Of a stretch of 40,466 nucleotides of DNA, positions 17,692-25,989 are shown piece by piece (positions within the stretch are counted from its first letter, which is position 1; each line of letters begins with the position of its first letter). The notes under the pieces are model-generated. The model had not been told where the DNA came from and did no database searches. It was given only the letters and a program-made list of their open reading frames with translations. The position numbers and the translations under genes were made by a program. The stretch comes from Candidatus Aminicenantota bacterium (lineage in GTDB: Bacteria > Acidobacteriota > Aminicenantia > Aminicenantales > Aminicenantaceae), in contig WVZL01000024.1 in NCBI GenBank assembly GCA_011772495.1, positions 1 through 40,466 on the forward strand, in the 5' to 3' direction.

Positions 17692-18095
17692 CATCCTTAA
17701 TCACTACAATTCATATCATCACCTGTTTTGTCCTCGTCGTGGCTGTTCTTCTCCAATCAGGCAAGTCCGCGGACCTGGCAGGAGCATTCGGAGGTGCTGG
17801 CAGTCAGACAGTGTTCGGGCCCCGCGGGGCAGCAACTATTCTTTCTAAAGTGACTACAGTTTGTGCCATCCTTTTCATGCTCACGTCTATGGGGCTCTGG
17901 ATTCTTTCAGCCAAAGGAACAAGGTCTGTCATCAAAGGAGAAGAAGAAGGAAAGGAAACAGCTCCTGTGACAGAAACCGTGAAAGAACCAACAGAAACAA
18001 AGGCTCAAGAACCCGTTGAAAAACAACAACAGCAGGAAAAAAAAGGTAAAGAAGAAGGAAAAGAAGAACCAAAGGGCGAATATCCCTCTCCATGA
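17688..18095 (+). CDS. secG: Preprotein translocase subunit SecG
   Basis: 135 aa. SecG is the small two-helix subunit of the SecYEG channel. The first 75 residues are typical: an N-terminal helix (IHIITCFVLVVAVLLQ), the conserved QSGKSADLAGAFGG with GSQTVFGPRGAATILSKVT, and a second helix (CAILFMLTSMGLWIL). After that comes a long acidic-basic tail rich in E, K and Q, ending PKGEYPSP; such low-complexity tails vary between species. The ATG overlaps the tpiA stop by 4 bases (ATGA). The linkage gap-pgk-tpiA-secG is widely conserved. Confidence 0.95.
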   Translation: MTSLITTIHIITCFVLVVAVLLQSGKSADLAGAFGGAGSQTVFGPRGAATILSKVTTVCAILFMLTSMGLWILSAKGTRSVIKGEEEGKETAPVTETVKEPTETKAQEPVEKQQQQEKKGKEEGKEEPKGEYPSP

Positions 18096-18098
18096 TAT

Positions 18099-18123
18099 GA
18101 GGCAAGCTTCCTGAGGTTGCCTC
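18099..18123 (+). terminator. Hairpin between secG and tRNA-Leu (possible weak terminator or processing site)
   Basis: GAGGCAA (18099-18105) pairs perfectly with TTGCCTC (18117-18123) around an 11-base loop. It starts 4 bases after the secG stop. No T-tract follows, so it is not a classical intrinsic terminator; it may stabilise the operon mRNA end or mark cleavage before the tRNA, which begins 13 bases later. Confidence 0.35.
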
Positions 18124-18135
18124 CCAGGCTTTGAT

Positions 18136-18222
18136 GCCGAAGTGGTGGAATTGGTAGACACGCTAGCTTGAGGGGCTAGTTCCTGATATTCGGGAGTAGG
18201 GGTTCGAGTCCCCTCTTCGGCA
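18136..18222 (+). tRNA. tRNA-Leu (anticodon GAG)
   Basis: 87-base class II tRNA. The acceptor stem GCCGAAG (18136-18142) pairs with CTTCGGC (18215-18221), followed by discriminator A. The D arm carries GGTAGAC, the anticodon loop reads CTTGAGG (GAG), the long variable arm is TCCTGATATTCGGGA, and the T arm has GGTTCGAGTCC. Close in pattern to E. coli leuU. CCA is not encoded, so it must be added enzymatically. It may be co-transcribed with secG. Confidence 0.96.
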
Positions 18223-18353
18223 TTACATTCTCTTTTAAGCGTCACCTTTCCCAGAAACGCAGCTGGGCGGCAGTATCTGAGCCTTTGGGAGTTCTCCAAT
18301 CAGCACTGGAACTGGGGTCGGATAAAAATATATAGCTTCTTTGCCCGTCTAGC

Positions 18354-19037
18354 TCATTTCAATTTCAAAGGCTCAAGACCGTACTGATAGAAATATTTCT
18401 CAACTTCTTCCAAAACAGAATCAGAGGGTTTTGATACATCCCTGGCTAGGGGAAGGAGTTCTGCAGAATTTCCCATAGCCAAATAAGAAACGTTCAACCC
18501 ATTCATGACTTGCTCGACACTCTTCCCGTCATCTCTCTTCTCCATCCTATTCACCAATCCGATTGCTGCCATCACCTCAATATTCGATTCTTGCAAGTGC
18601 TTTATAGTATCGATCAAAGAACTTCCTGTTGTTGTTACATCCTCGATAACAATCACTTTATCTCCTTCTTCAGCAGGTCCTATAAAATATTTGTCCTTCG
18701 GATCTCCGTGCTCTTTTGGTTTTCCTCTTCCGATAACCAAAGCCTGATTTTCATTGTTATCCAATTTACCTTTCTTATAATTCAAAACCACGGCCAGTTT
18801 CGTAGCCCCCTCAGGCACACCATAAAAATAATCGGCTGAAATCCCTTTTTCAGCCGAAAAAGCAAGAACAAAATCAGTGAGTTGATCTATCAATCCAACT
18901 CGGTTTAAAAGATCCCTGCAATTCGCATACCAAGGAGACACTCTCCCTGACTTCAAGGTTATTGGCTCTTCAAAAAAACCAATGACATTATTTTGCACAA
19001 GGAAATTATTATATTCAAGCTGATCAAATCCTCTCAT
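18354..19037 (-). CDS. pyrE: Orotate phosphoribosyltransferase
   Basis: 227 aa. PyrE attaches PRPP ribose-phosphate to orotate to give OMP in pyrimidine synthesis. Seen: FFEEPITLKSGRVSPWYANCRDLL near the start, the GVPEGATKLA loop, RGKPKEHGDPKDKYFIG, and the PRPP motif VIVIEDVTTTGSS. The ATG at 19037 is preceded by GGAGG with 9 bases between; a TTG one codon upstream is possible. It is downstream of pyrBI on the same strand with a gap of about 107 bases, so the two probably form a small pyrimidine operon. No pyrF or pyrD is in the window. Confidence 0.92.
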   Translation of the reverse strand: MRGFDQLEYNNFLVQNNVIGFFEEPITLKSGRVSPWYANCRDLLNRVGLIDQLTDFVLAFSAEKGISADYFYGVPEGATKLAVVLNYKKGKLDNNENQALVIGRGKPKEHGDPKDKYFIGPAEEGDKVIVIEDVTTTGSSLIDTIKHLQESNIEVMAAIGLVNRMEKRDDGKSVEQVMNGLNVSYLAMGNSAELLPLARDVSKPSDSVLEEVEKYFYQYGLEPLKLK

Positions 19038-19144
19038 CAAGAACGCCCTCCTTCCCTCTTGGCATTATGAATCTCCAGTTTCTTGCTGTGTTTCATTAGA
19101 TTGTTTTTCTATCGTAGACTCAAATATTTTCTTATCATCGTGAA

Positions 19145-20662
19145 TCAGGAACCAGATGTTATCTGTTCTATTCCCTTAGGAAGTGAACCTAAGAATTCTT
19201 CTCTCTCATTTGAAGAAATTTTATCGCTCCTGATCGAATAAGATTTTCGACAGTATCTGCATCTTACTGTTCCCTTGTCGTCATAAAATTTAGGAGGCAC
19301 ATCCTCGTTGATGACCCTGGTCACACAGTTCATATTCCTGCATAGAAGATAGACAAATTTATCAACGATTTTTCCTTTTTTAATATGATTAATAGTTGCT
19401 TCTGGAGATATTAAAGTTATCCTCTTTAACTCTCTCTCGCTGAGCCCAGGCAAATCAGTTTTTAAAAAAGATTTTCCAGCCTTAGGAAGGTGGGCAGGAA
19501 TTGAGCTGCAGCCTCTCTTTGTCAAATCTAATCCAGCAGCTATTTCTTGCTCAGTTCCCGGCTCCAAATGATCGACCACAGTCCCCTCAGCAATATTATC
19601 AATGAATCTTCTCTCTTCTTTGACCTTTTCCTTTATTGTTCTCTTTAATCTGTTATGGCCACGTTCAAGAAGCGGGTTTAATTTCCCGCTGAATGGAATG
19701 CTTTCTGTTTCTTTCAACATCTCATACAATAATGCTTTTCTAAGAAAAATTCCGTTTTCCGCTTGGGGAAAAAACGCTTGGGAATCATCAAAATACACTT
19801 CATAGCTAATCTCTGAAATTTCGCTGTTTACAGGAAGAGGATGCATCAATTTCACCTCGGACTTCTTGATTTTCTCCAAGTCTATCCTGTACTTTCCTAT
19901 CATTTTCATCACATCCTCTTGAGTGATATCGCCCATTCGTTCTAATTGCGGCCTTGTCATGTAATAAAATTGGGCTTTAGATATGACATCCTCGACGCGC
20001 TTTTCCCTCATCACCGTGACTCCTTTGGAAGCAAGAAGCTCGACCAGATCTTCAGGCATTCCCAGAAAATCTTCAGCCGCCCACCTTATGGTGATATCTT
20101 TGAAATTAGACAGGGCAAGGCTTAAAGACCTTATTGTTCTTCCATGAGACAAGTCCCCTCCAAAACCAATGCTTATTCCATCCAGGTTTTCGTTGTTTAA
20201 GAGATAGAGGGTAAAGACATCTAGCAGCGATTGAGTGGGATGCTCATTTTCCCCATCACCTCCATTGATGACAGGAATGGAGGCCACATCAGCTGCCCAC
20301 TGCAATGAGCCTCCAAGCGGATGTCTCATCACAATCACATCAAAATGATTCGCCTCCATCATCATGACTGTGTCTCTTATAGTTTCCTTTTTCATCACTG
20401 AGGTGCTCTCTATACCAGAGAACCCGTCGCTGCTGCCACCCAACTGACGCATGGCTGTAATAAAACTTGTCTTGGTCCTGGTGCTCGGCTCATAAAACAT
20501 ATAGGCCATAGCCTTATTCTTCAGTTCATCCGACAAGCCATCTCGTTGCTTATTTTTTTCTAACCCATGCATCTTCTTAGCCTGTTGACATAGATAAATT
20601 ATCTCTTCTCTGCCGAAATCAGTTATGGAGATCATGTCTCTTTTCTTGAAGCTAATTTCCAT
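19145..20662 (-). CDS. pyrBI: Aspartate carbamoyltransferase, catalytic and regulatory chains fused (PyrBI)
   Basis: 505 aa. Residues about 1-340 are the catalytic PyrB chain: carbamoyl-phosphate site YEPSTRTKTSF at 57-67, VIVMRHPLGGS, NGGDGENEHPTQSLLD, and MHPLPVNSEI. After a charged linker, residues about 350-505 are the regulatory PyrI chain, with VDHLEPGTE, the LTKRG segment and a four-cysteine zinc site at C441, C446, C468 and C471. Normally these are separate genes; a PyrBI fusion is known from Thermotoga and some spirochaetes. The fused subunit keeps the zinc site and the nucleotide-binding part, so allosteric control is likely. GAGGA precedes ATG. It probably heads a pyrBI-pyrE unit. 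Confidence 0.94.
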   Translation of the reverse strand: MEISFKKRDMISITDFGREEIIYLCQQAKKMHGLEKNKQRDGLSDELKNKAMAYMFYEPSTRTKTSFITAMRQLGGSSDGFSGIESTSVMKKETIRDTVMMMEANHFDVIVMRHPLGGSLQWAADVASIPVINGGDGENEHPTQSLLDVFTLYLLNNENLDGISIGFGGDLSHGRTIRSLSLALSNFKDITIRWAAEDFLGMPEDLVELLASKGVTVMREKRVEDVISKAQFYYMTRPQLERMGDITQEDVMKMIGKYRIDLEKIKKSEVKLMHPLPVNSEISEISYEVYFDDSQAFFPQAENGIFLRKALLYEMLKETESIPFSGKLNPLLERGHNRLKRTIKEKVKEERRFIDNIAEGTVVDHLEPGTEQEIAAGLDLTKRGCSSIPAHLPKAGKSFLKTDLPGLSERELKRITLISPEATINHIKKGKIVDKFVYLLCRNMNCVTRVINEDVPPKFYDDKGTVRCRYCRKSYSIRSDKISSNEREEFLGSLPKGIEQITSGS

Positions 20663-20734
20663 TTTGGTCCTCTAAAAATTAATCTTATTCATTCCGGTTT
20701 TTCACGCGAATTTAAAATGATGGAATCATAAGTA

Positions 20735-20763
20735 TTTCTAACTCAGGCAAAAATGAATGTCAA
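20735..20763 (-). promoter_or_regulatory. Candidate promoter for pyrBI-pyrE
   Basis: Minus strand: perfect TTGACA (20763-20758), 17-base spacer, TAGAAA (20740-20735). The predicted start is near 20728, leaving a leader of about 66 bases. No clear attenuator or PyrR-binding structure was recognised in the leader. Confidence 0.45.
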
Positions 20764-20936
20764 ATATGAAAAAAGCAAGAAGAAGATGTTTCACAATGGT
20801 CGCGGGTAAGTGAATAAGATATGCACTCTTTTATTTAAAAAATTCCTTTTATTTCGTCAGGTTGGTTCCACTCATGCCCATAATAGCAGAATTTGCAGAA
20901 AATTACGGAATAACATAGAATAAATAATAGGACAGG

Positions 20937-23315
20937 ATGTTCAAGAACAAGAAAATCTTTATTCCCGCCATAGCTCTTCTCATGCTTCTTGCTTTCTTCA
21001 TCTACTGGTTTTTCTTTAAGATCCCTACCGAAAAAAAATTTCAGGCGAAAGGATTAACCAAAACACTTCAATCCCTATTAGCGCCACTCAGTATTGAAGA
21101 GATGAACATCGTTCTCTTCACTATTGATACCCTCAGAGCAGACCACTTGGAGTGCTATGGATATACCAGGGTAAAAACTCCGCATATCAATCGACTTGCC
21201 AACGAAGGAATTCTCTTTCAATATCATATCGCGCAAACTCCCTTGACTCTTCCTTCTCACTCCTCCATTTTGACTGGAACCTATCCTCTCTTCCACGGCA
21301 TTAGAGACAATGGCGGGTTTTATCTTGATGAAAATCAAATCACCTTGGCTGAAGAGCTAAAAAATAAGGGATATTCCACTTCAGCTTTTGTGGCTGCCTT
21401 TGTCCTCGATTCCCGCTGGGGCCTTGATCAAGGCTTTGACTATTACTATGACAATTTCGACCTCACCAAATATAAAAAAGTAAGCTTGGACGCTGTGCAA
21501 CGAAGAGGAGATGAGGTTCTGGCTGAAGCCTATAAATGGCTGGAAGAAAATTCTCACACAAAATTTTTCTCTTGGATCCATCTCTACGACCCTCATACTC
21601 CCTATGAACCTCCTGAACCCTATCTGAACCAATATAATGACTACCGTTATGGCCTTTACGATGGTGAGATTGCCTATGTCGATCAATTGATAGGGGAATT
21701 CCTGAGTTTCATGGAAGAGAAGAACTTGCTGGAGAAGACGCTGATAATTTTTACCTCTGATCACGGAGAAAGCTTGGGGGAACATAAAGAAAGTGCCCAT
21801 GGTTTCTTTATCTATGACGCTGCCGTAAGAGTCCCTCTTATCATTCGTTTCCCAGAGAAAAAACTGTCTCCCCTTTTAGTCGGGAACCGAGTGAGAGGTA
21901 TAGATATCATGCCGACAATCCTGAACCTTGTTGGGCAAGAAATTCCGGTGAGTGTCCAGGGAGAAAGCCTTTTGCCCCTCATTCTTGGAAAAGAGAACAT
22001 TGAGGAACCCGGTGCCTACAGCGAAACTTATTGGCCCAATTACCATTATGGCTGGAGCGAGCTAAAATCATTAAGCAAGGATAGGTATAAGTTTATAGAT
22101 GCGCCCAAACCCGAACTTTACGACCTCTTTGAAGATCCTGGTGAGAAAAATAACTTGGTCAACAAGAAGGCTTCTCTCGGGCACCAAATGAAAAGAGAAT
22201 TGGACGAATTGATCGAAAAATACTCAGCAGAGGGGATCGAGGAAAAAGGACCACAAACCTTGGATAATGATTCATTGGTCAAACTCCAGGCTCTTGGGTA
22301 CATCGGCTCTTTCCGCTCTTCTTCGAAGAAAAGAGGGGAAAAATTAGCTGACCCCAAAGATAAGATCGAACTTTATAACGAAATTAAATTGGCGCAGTTT
22401 TTAGTCGCTCGCGAAGAGATGGACGAGGCTGAGAATAAGATCAAGGATGTCTTGAACAAGGACCCTTCAGTGCTGGAGGCTCGTTATATCCTGGGTAACA
22501 TTTATGCTAAAAAGAATGAATATGATAAAGCCATAGAAGAGTTTAAAAAAGCGTTAGCTGTAGAACCTGAATACAATGAAGCCATCTTCGGCATAGCCAC
22601 AGCTTACATGAGGCAAGGGAAAATCGAAGAAGCCATTATCGGATTTAAGCGGATCATGGAGCTCGACCCCAAAGACACCAAACCCCTTTTGCACTTGGCA
22701 GATATTTATTTAGATAAAGGAGAATTGGATGAGGCTATGAGGTATTTGAAATCTGGCATTGAAATCATTCCTGAATCTCCGATTTTCCTTAGCAAATTGG
22801 GTGCGATCTACCTTAAGAAAACAATGTACAACAAAGCTGAAACAGAAATAAAACGAGCCCTGAGCATCGAAAGAAGCATCCCGCTCAGCAATGCGCACTT
22901 CAACCTAGCTCTCATTCATGAAGCGCGGGGTAATTATGAGCAGGCAATTCTTGAATATGAAAAAGAGCAGGAAATTAGTCCTTACAACCATAAGCCAGAT
23001 TTCAATTTGGGCCTCTTGTTTTCCCGAAGGAAAGACTTCGACCGAGCCTATAAGGAATTCAAAAGCTGTATTGAAAAAAAAGAAGACTATGCTGATGCCT
23101 ATATCTTTTTGGCCAAGACTTATATGGACAGTCAAAGGGACTTGAACGAAGCAGCTGAACTGGCCTTAAAAGGACTCAGTTTAGAGCCAGAAAAGAGATC
23201 AATGATCCTGGGCCACTTTGTCCTGGCCGACATTTATAACCGCCTGGGTAACTACAGCCAATTCCAACACCATATCGACCAAGCCAGACGACTACAAAAT
23301 ACACTCTCTGATTAA
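20937..23315 (+). CDS. Membrane-anchored alkaline-phosphatase-superfamily (sulfatase-like) enzyme with TPR tail
   Basis: 792 aa. One N-terminal membrane helix (about 8-28) anchors it with the bulk outside the cytoplasm. Residues about 55-400 are a sulfatase-fold domain: metal ligand Asp64 in FTIDTLRADH, LTLPSHSSILTG near 103-114, HLYDPHTPYEPP, and the second metal pair Asp275-His276 in TSDHGESLGEH. The nucleophile position, normally Cys or Ser that becomes formylglycine in CxPxR, is Thr104 (TLPSH), so it cannot be a classical sulfatase; Thr is used by phosphotransferases/phosphodiesterases such as LtaS. Residues about 465-790 form eight or so tetratricopeptide repeats (for example YDKAIEEFKKALAVEPEYNEA). 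Substrate unknown. AGGACAGG precedes ATG directly. Confidence 0.82.
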   Translation: MFKNKKIFIPAIALLMLLAFFIYWFFFKIPTEKKFQAKGLTKTLQSLLAPLSIEEMNIVLFTIDTLRADHLECYGYTRVKTPHINRLANEGILFQYHIAQTPLTLPSHSSILTGTYPLFHGIRDNGGFYLDENQITLAEELKNKGYSTSAFVAAFVLDSRWGLDQGFDYYYDNFDLTKYKKVSLDAVQRRGDEVLAEAYKWLEENSHTKFFSWIHLYDPHTPYEPPEPYLNQYNDYRYGLYDGEIAYVDQLIGEFLSFMEEKNLLEKTLIIFTSDHGESLGEHKESAHGFFIYDAAVRVPLIIRFPEKKLSPLLVGNRVRGIDIMPTILNLVGQEIPVSVQGESLLPLILGKENIEEPGAYSETYWPNYHYGWSELKSLSKDRYKFIDAPKPELYDLFEDPGEKNNLVNKKASLGHQMKRELDELIEKYSAEGIEEKGPQTLDNDSLVKLQALGYIGSFRSSSKKRGEKLADPKDKIELYNEIKLAQFLVAREEMDEAENKIKDVLNKDPSVLEARYILGNIYAKKNEYDKAIEEFKKALAVEPEYNEAIFGIATAYMRQGKIEEAIIGFKRIMELDPKDTKPLLHLADIYLDKGELDEAMRYLKSGIEIIPESPIFLSKLGAIYLKKTMYNKAETEIKRALSIERSIPLSNAHFNLALIHEARGNYEQAILEYEKEQEISPYNHKPDFNLGLLFSRRKDFDRAYKEFKSCIEKKEDYADAYIFLAKTYMDSQRDLNEAAELALKGLSLEPEKRSMILGHFVLADIYNRLGNYSQFQHHIDQARRLQNTLSD

Positions 23316-23327
23316 CGACAGAAAAAC

Positions 23328-23828
23328 CTATTTAATTTTCCAAACCTCGATGCCTGTTTTTGTATCCTGGACAAGAGTTCCCCTTTCGTGCCTAACAAGC
23401 TTGAGCGTGATCCAGATGTCCCCGATCGCCCCGAGTGTATTTATGATCAAACAAAATAGGGAGAAGACCTTAAGGATTCCCAAGGCAAAAAAGATTCCGA
23501 ACATCAGGTTGAGAATAAACAAAGGAGTAAGAGCAACAGCTATGAAAATTCCATTAGGAATTTTCTCCCTAAAAGTCACATAGATAAGGGGTGGCTTAAA
23601 CCCAAAGAGAGGTTTGTATCCGAACAATTTAGCCGCTGCGCCGTGCATGCTCTCATGAAGAATGATTATGCAAACCACAGCTGCGGCTAGCCATCCCAAG
23701 AGCTCAGGTTTTAGAGTAAAATCTACGGGAAGAAAAATTGCATTCAAAAGGCCGATGATAAAACCGATGATGATGGCATATCCAGCTGCTTTCCGGCGAG
23801 AAATGGTGTATTCAGCGACTTTAATCAC
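23328..23828 (-). CDS. DUF3267-type membrane zinc metalloprotease-like protein
   Basis: 166 aa with about four hydrophobic segments. A zincin motif HESMH at 58-62 sits at the end of a membrane helix and is followed by GAAAKLFGYKPLFGFKPPLIYVTF, the arrangement seen in DUF3267 putative zincin peptidases. A second helix pair follows (ALTPLFILNLMFGIF, LIINTLGAIGDIW); the Gly-Asp-Ile-Trp motif may supply a third metal ligand, as in other intramembrane zincins. Function within the family is not established; no substrate is suggested by neighbours. It starts at GTG with GGAG 7 bases before it, and ends 12 bases from the convergent sulfatase-like gene. Confidence 0.75.
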   Translation of the reverse strand: MIKVAEYTISRRKAAGYAIIIGFIIGLLNAIFLPVDFTLKPELLGWLAAAVVCIIILHESMHGAAAKLFGYKPLFGFKPPLIYVTFREKIPNGIFIAVALTPLFILNLMFGIFFALGILKVFSLFCLIINTLGAIGDIWITLKLVRHERGTLVQDTKTGIEVWKIK

Positions 23829-23947
23829 TAAAGATCTCCGGTCAGAATAATCCTCAAGGCCTAACGACTATCTTATAACCAAACTTTTTCAAGGAGTAAA
23901 GAGCTAATATAGACACCTTTAAGATTATATTGTCAAAAAAAGAAAAT

Positions 23948-23991
23948 GGAGACGGTTCTTTTTTTTCTAAACAAAAAATAGAACCATCCCC
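23948..23991. repeat. Long imperfect hairpin, REP-like palindrome
   Basis: GGAGACGGTTCTTTTTTTT folds back on AAAAAATAGAACCATCCCC: 16 of 19 opposed positions pair around a CTAAAC loop. It sits in an intergenic space and has no obvious role as a terminator, since both flanking genes point away from it. GGGACGGTTCT-type palindromes are typical of dispersed REP elements in some bacteria, which is recall rather than a search result. Confidence 0.5.
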
Positions 23992-24042
23992 GATCTGACC
24001 TCCTCCAAGAAATCATGATTGTATTCCAGCTATAACTATGAA

Positions 24043-24071
24043 TTTACCTTTTAAACGATGTATGCTAGGAT
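24043..24071 (+). promoter_or_regulatory. Weak promoter candidate for the Tat-signal protein and tldDE
   Basis: TTTACC (24043-24048), 17-base spacer, TAGGAT (24066-24071) preceded by TGC. Four of six matches in each box. The leader to the ATG at 24191 would be about 113 bases. Confidence 0.28.
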
Positions 24072-24190
24072 TATCCTTCTTCGATATTTTATGAAACTTA
24101 ATTCATCTCTAATTGAGGCAACCTTTTCAGATCATTGTCGTATTGAATTATAGAGAAATCAAAGATTCTTTAAAAAAAGGAGGTTACTGC

Positions 24191-24457
24191 ATGAAGAGGC
24201 GTAATTTTATGAAAGTCATGGGATTGACAACCTTTGCTTTTGGGATCGGAGCCCCCTCTCTTGCCAAGGCCCCCACGCTAAAATCAAGAATGCTCTATGA
24301 TAAAGAACCGCCTATTTGGGGTTCTCCCTATTATGGAGATACTCAATCCACCTTAGACCTTCGTGAAGCGACATACGAACAAATTCAAAGAGAACTTGCC
24401 CATTTTCATATGAGCGAAAAACCAAGAGATATTTACTTGTTTGAAGTGGGCAGCTGA
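24191..24457 (+). CDS. Small Tat-signal protein of unknown function, upstream of tldD
   Basis: 88 aa. The start is set by AAAGGAGG followed 7 bases later by ATG. It opens with MKRRNFMKVMGLTTFAFGIG, a good twin-arginine export signal (RRxFMK, then a hydrophobic stretch), with a likely cleavage after SLAKA at 23-27. The mature part is only about 60 residues, polar, with no cysteine and a WGSPYYGDTQSTLDLREATYEQI segment. I recognise no family. tldD begins 86 bases later on the same strand, so co-transcription is plausible. It could be an exported partner or a substrate of TldD/TldE, or the remnant of a longer Tat protein; none of these is shown. Confidence 0.65.
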   Translation: MKRRNFMKVMGLTTFAFGIGAPSLAKAPTLKSRMLYDKEPPIWGSPYYGDTQSTLDLREATYEQIQRELAHFHMSEKPRDIYLFEVGS

Positions 24458-24543
24458 AAATTTCTCATGTCTGCCGATCATTTCTATCAATTCTTTGAAT
24501 CACCAAATTGATGTTTAATCCATTCAATCATTAAGGAGGGATA

Positions 24544-25989
24544 ATGAAAGATTTAACCGGTTTAGCTTTAGATGCGGCCTCCAGTCAAGGTGCTGAATAC
24601 GCTGATATCAGAATCGTTCGCTACAATTATCAGAACGTCTTTGCTCGAGATGAAATCATCAGATCGATCAGCGAATCAGAGAGTTTCGGCTTCGGCATCC
24701 GGACTTACTATAAAGGCGGCTGGGGATTTGCCAGCAGCAATGTCGTAACAAAAGAAGAAATCAAGAAAATTGCAGCTCTGTCTGTTCAAATTGCCAAAGC
24801 CAGTGCAGCCAGCGTGAAGAAGATAGTTCCTCCAGCTCCTGTTAAGTCCTACGTTGATAGCTGGAAAACCTCATATAAGAAAAATCCTTTTCAGGTTCCG
24901 ATCGATAAAAAAGTAGAAGTCCTCTTATCAACCAATCAAGAAATGCTAAAAGTGCAGAATGTCATCAGGGCCGTATCAGACCTGGGTTTTGAATCAGAAC
25001 ATAAATACTTTGCCAGTACGGTTGGCTCTTACATCGAACAGGAAGTCATGAGATCAAACGCTTCCGCCACAGCTATCGCCAGAAAAAATGGAGAGGTAAA
25101 AACTCGGACTTATCAGGTTGCACCCTTGAATATTGGCTATGAACATATTGAAGCCGTAGATATGCCGGGTCATGCTAAAAGAATTGCAGAGGAAGCTGTA
25201 GAACACTGTATGGCTGCTAAAGGTCCTGTCGGCAATAAAGATCTCGTCCTTTCACCTTCTCATTTAGCTTTGACTATTCATGAGTCCGTAGGTCATCCCA
25301 CAGAATTGGATCGCGCTTTAGGATTCGAGGCAGATTTCGCTGGAACAAGTTTTGCCACTCCAGATAAGCTCAACAAATTAAAATACGGCTCTGAGATCGT
25401 GAACTTCATCTGCAACAGGAATAAACCCCATAGTCGCTCGACTGTGGGCTATGACGACGAAGGGGTAAAAACTGGGAAGTATTATCTCATTAAAGACGGA
25501 ATCTTTGTAGGCTACAGCACGACCAGAGAATTCGCGCCGATGATCGGAGAAAAGGAAAGCCGGGGCTGTGCCTATGCCGATTCTTGGTCGAATCCCCCTA
25601 TTCTGAGAATGGCGAACACCAGTCTAGAACCCGGCAAAAAAGGATCTCCGACTCCTGACGAATTGATCGCTGATACCAAAGACGGGATCTTAATCGATGG
25701 GATGGGGAGCTTCAGCATTGACCATCAGAGAAATAATTTCCAATTCGGAGGGGACGCCTTTTGGGAGATTAAGAACGGGAAAAAGACAAGAATGTTGAAA
25801 GAAGTCACCTACCAGGCTCTCACCACTGAATTCTGGAATTCCTGTGATGCGATTTGTAGTCCAGAATTTTGGAAACAGCAAGGAGTAAGAACTTGTGGAA
25901 AAGGCCAACCCATGCAGAGAGGACAGATGAGCCACGGGAGTGCCTGGGCCAGATTTAGGAACATCAGTGTGGGAGGTGCGCAACAATGA
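24544..25989 (+). CDS. tldD: TldD metalloprotease subunit
   Basis: 481 aa. TldD and TldE form a heterodimeric metalloprotease that degrades or matures small unfolded peptides (known for microcin B17, CcdA and some RiPPs in other bacteria). Visible: the N-terminal Ala-Asp-Ile-Arg strand (ADIRIVRY), the active-site HESVGH at 246-251 inside TIHESVGHPTELDRALG, and the C-terminal CGKGQPMQRGQMSHG region with RFRNISVGG. The HExxxH spacing is the TldD form, so this is the catalytic subunit. AAGGAGG precedes ATG. Its stop overlaps the tldE start by 4 bases, so the two chains are made together. Confidence 0.93.
   Translation: MKDLTGLALDAASSQGAEYADIRIVRYNYQNVFARDEIIRSISESESFGFGIRTYYKGGWGFASSNVVTKEEIKKIAALSVQIAKASAASVKKIVPPAPVKSYVDSWKTSYKKNPFQVPIDKKVEVLLSTNQEMLKVQNVIRAVSDLGFESEHKYFASTVGSYIEQEVMRSNASATAIARKNGEVKTRTYQVAPLNIGYEHIEAVDMPGHAKRIAEEAVEHCMAAKGPVGNKDLVLSPSHLALTIHESVGHPTELDRALGFEADFAGTSFATPDKLNKLKYGSEIVNFICNRNKPHSRSTVGYDDEGVKTGKYYLIKDGIFVGYSTTREFAPMIGEKESRGCAYADSWSNPPILRMANTSLEPGKKGSPTPDELIADTKDGILIDGMGSFSIDHQRNNFQFGGDAFWEIKNGKKTRMLKEVTYQALTTEFWNSCDAICSPEFWKQQGVRTCGKGQPMQRGQMSHGSAWARFRNISVGGAQQ

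Larger units (their letters stand above)
23829..24190. other. Intergenic region with palindromic element and candidate promoter
   Basis: These 362 bases lie between the zincin gene (minus) and the Tat-signal gene (plus). They contain the long hairpin at 23948-23991 and a weak plus-strand promoter candidate at 24043-24071, listed separately. An open frame runs upstream of 24191 to 24113, but it lacks a ribosome site and adds residues that do not fit a signal peptide. Nothing else is recognised. Confidence 0.5.

Noticed and set aside
17907-18299. 130-aa open frame on the minus strand across secG tail and tRNA-Leu
   Set aside because: It is antisense to the Lys/Glu-rich secG tail (giving runs of Phe and Ser) and to the tRNA; the EEGTRTPTP stretch is a well-known artefact of reading a tRNA-Leu antisense.
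21381-21800. 139-aa open frame on the minus strand
   Set aside because: Antisense shadow of the sulfatase-like gene; the plus-strand protein has clear catalytic motifs.
24113-24190. Longer start for the Tat-signal protein
   Set aside because: The extra 26 residues precede a perfect ribosome site and would place the twin-arginine motif internally.
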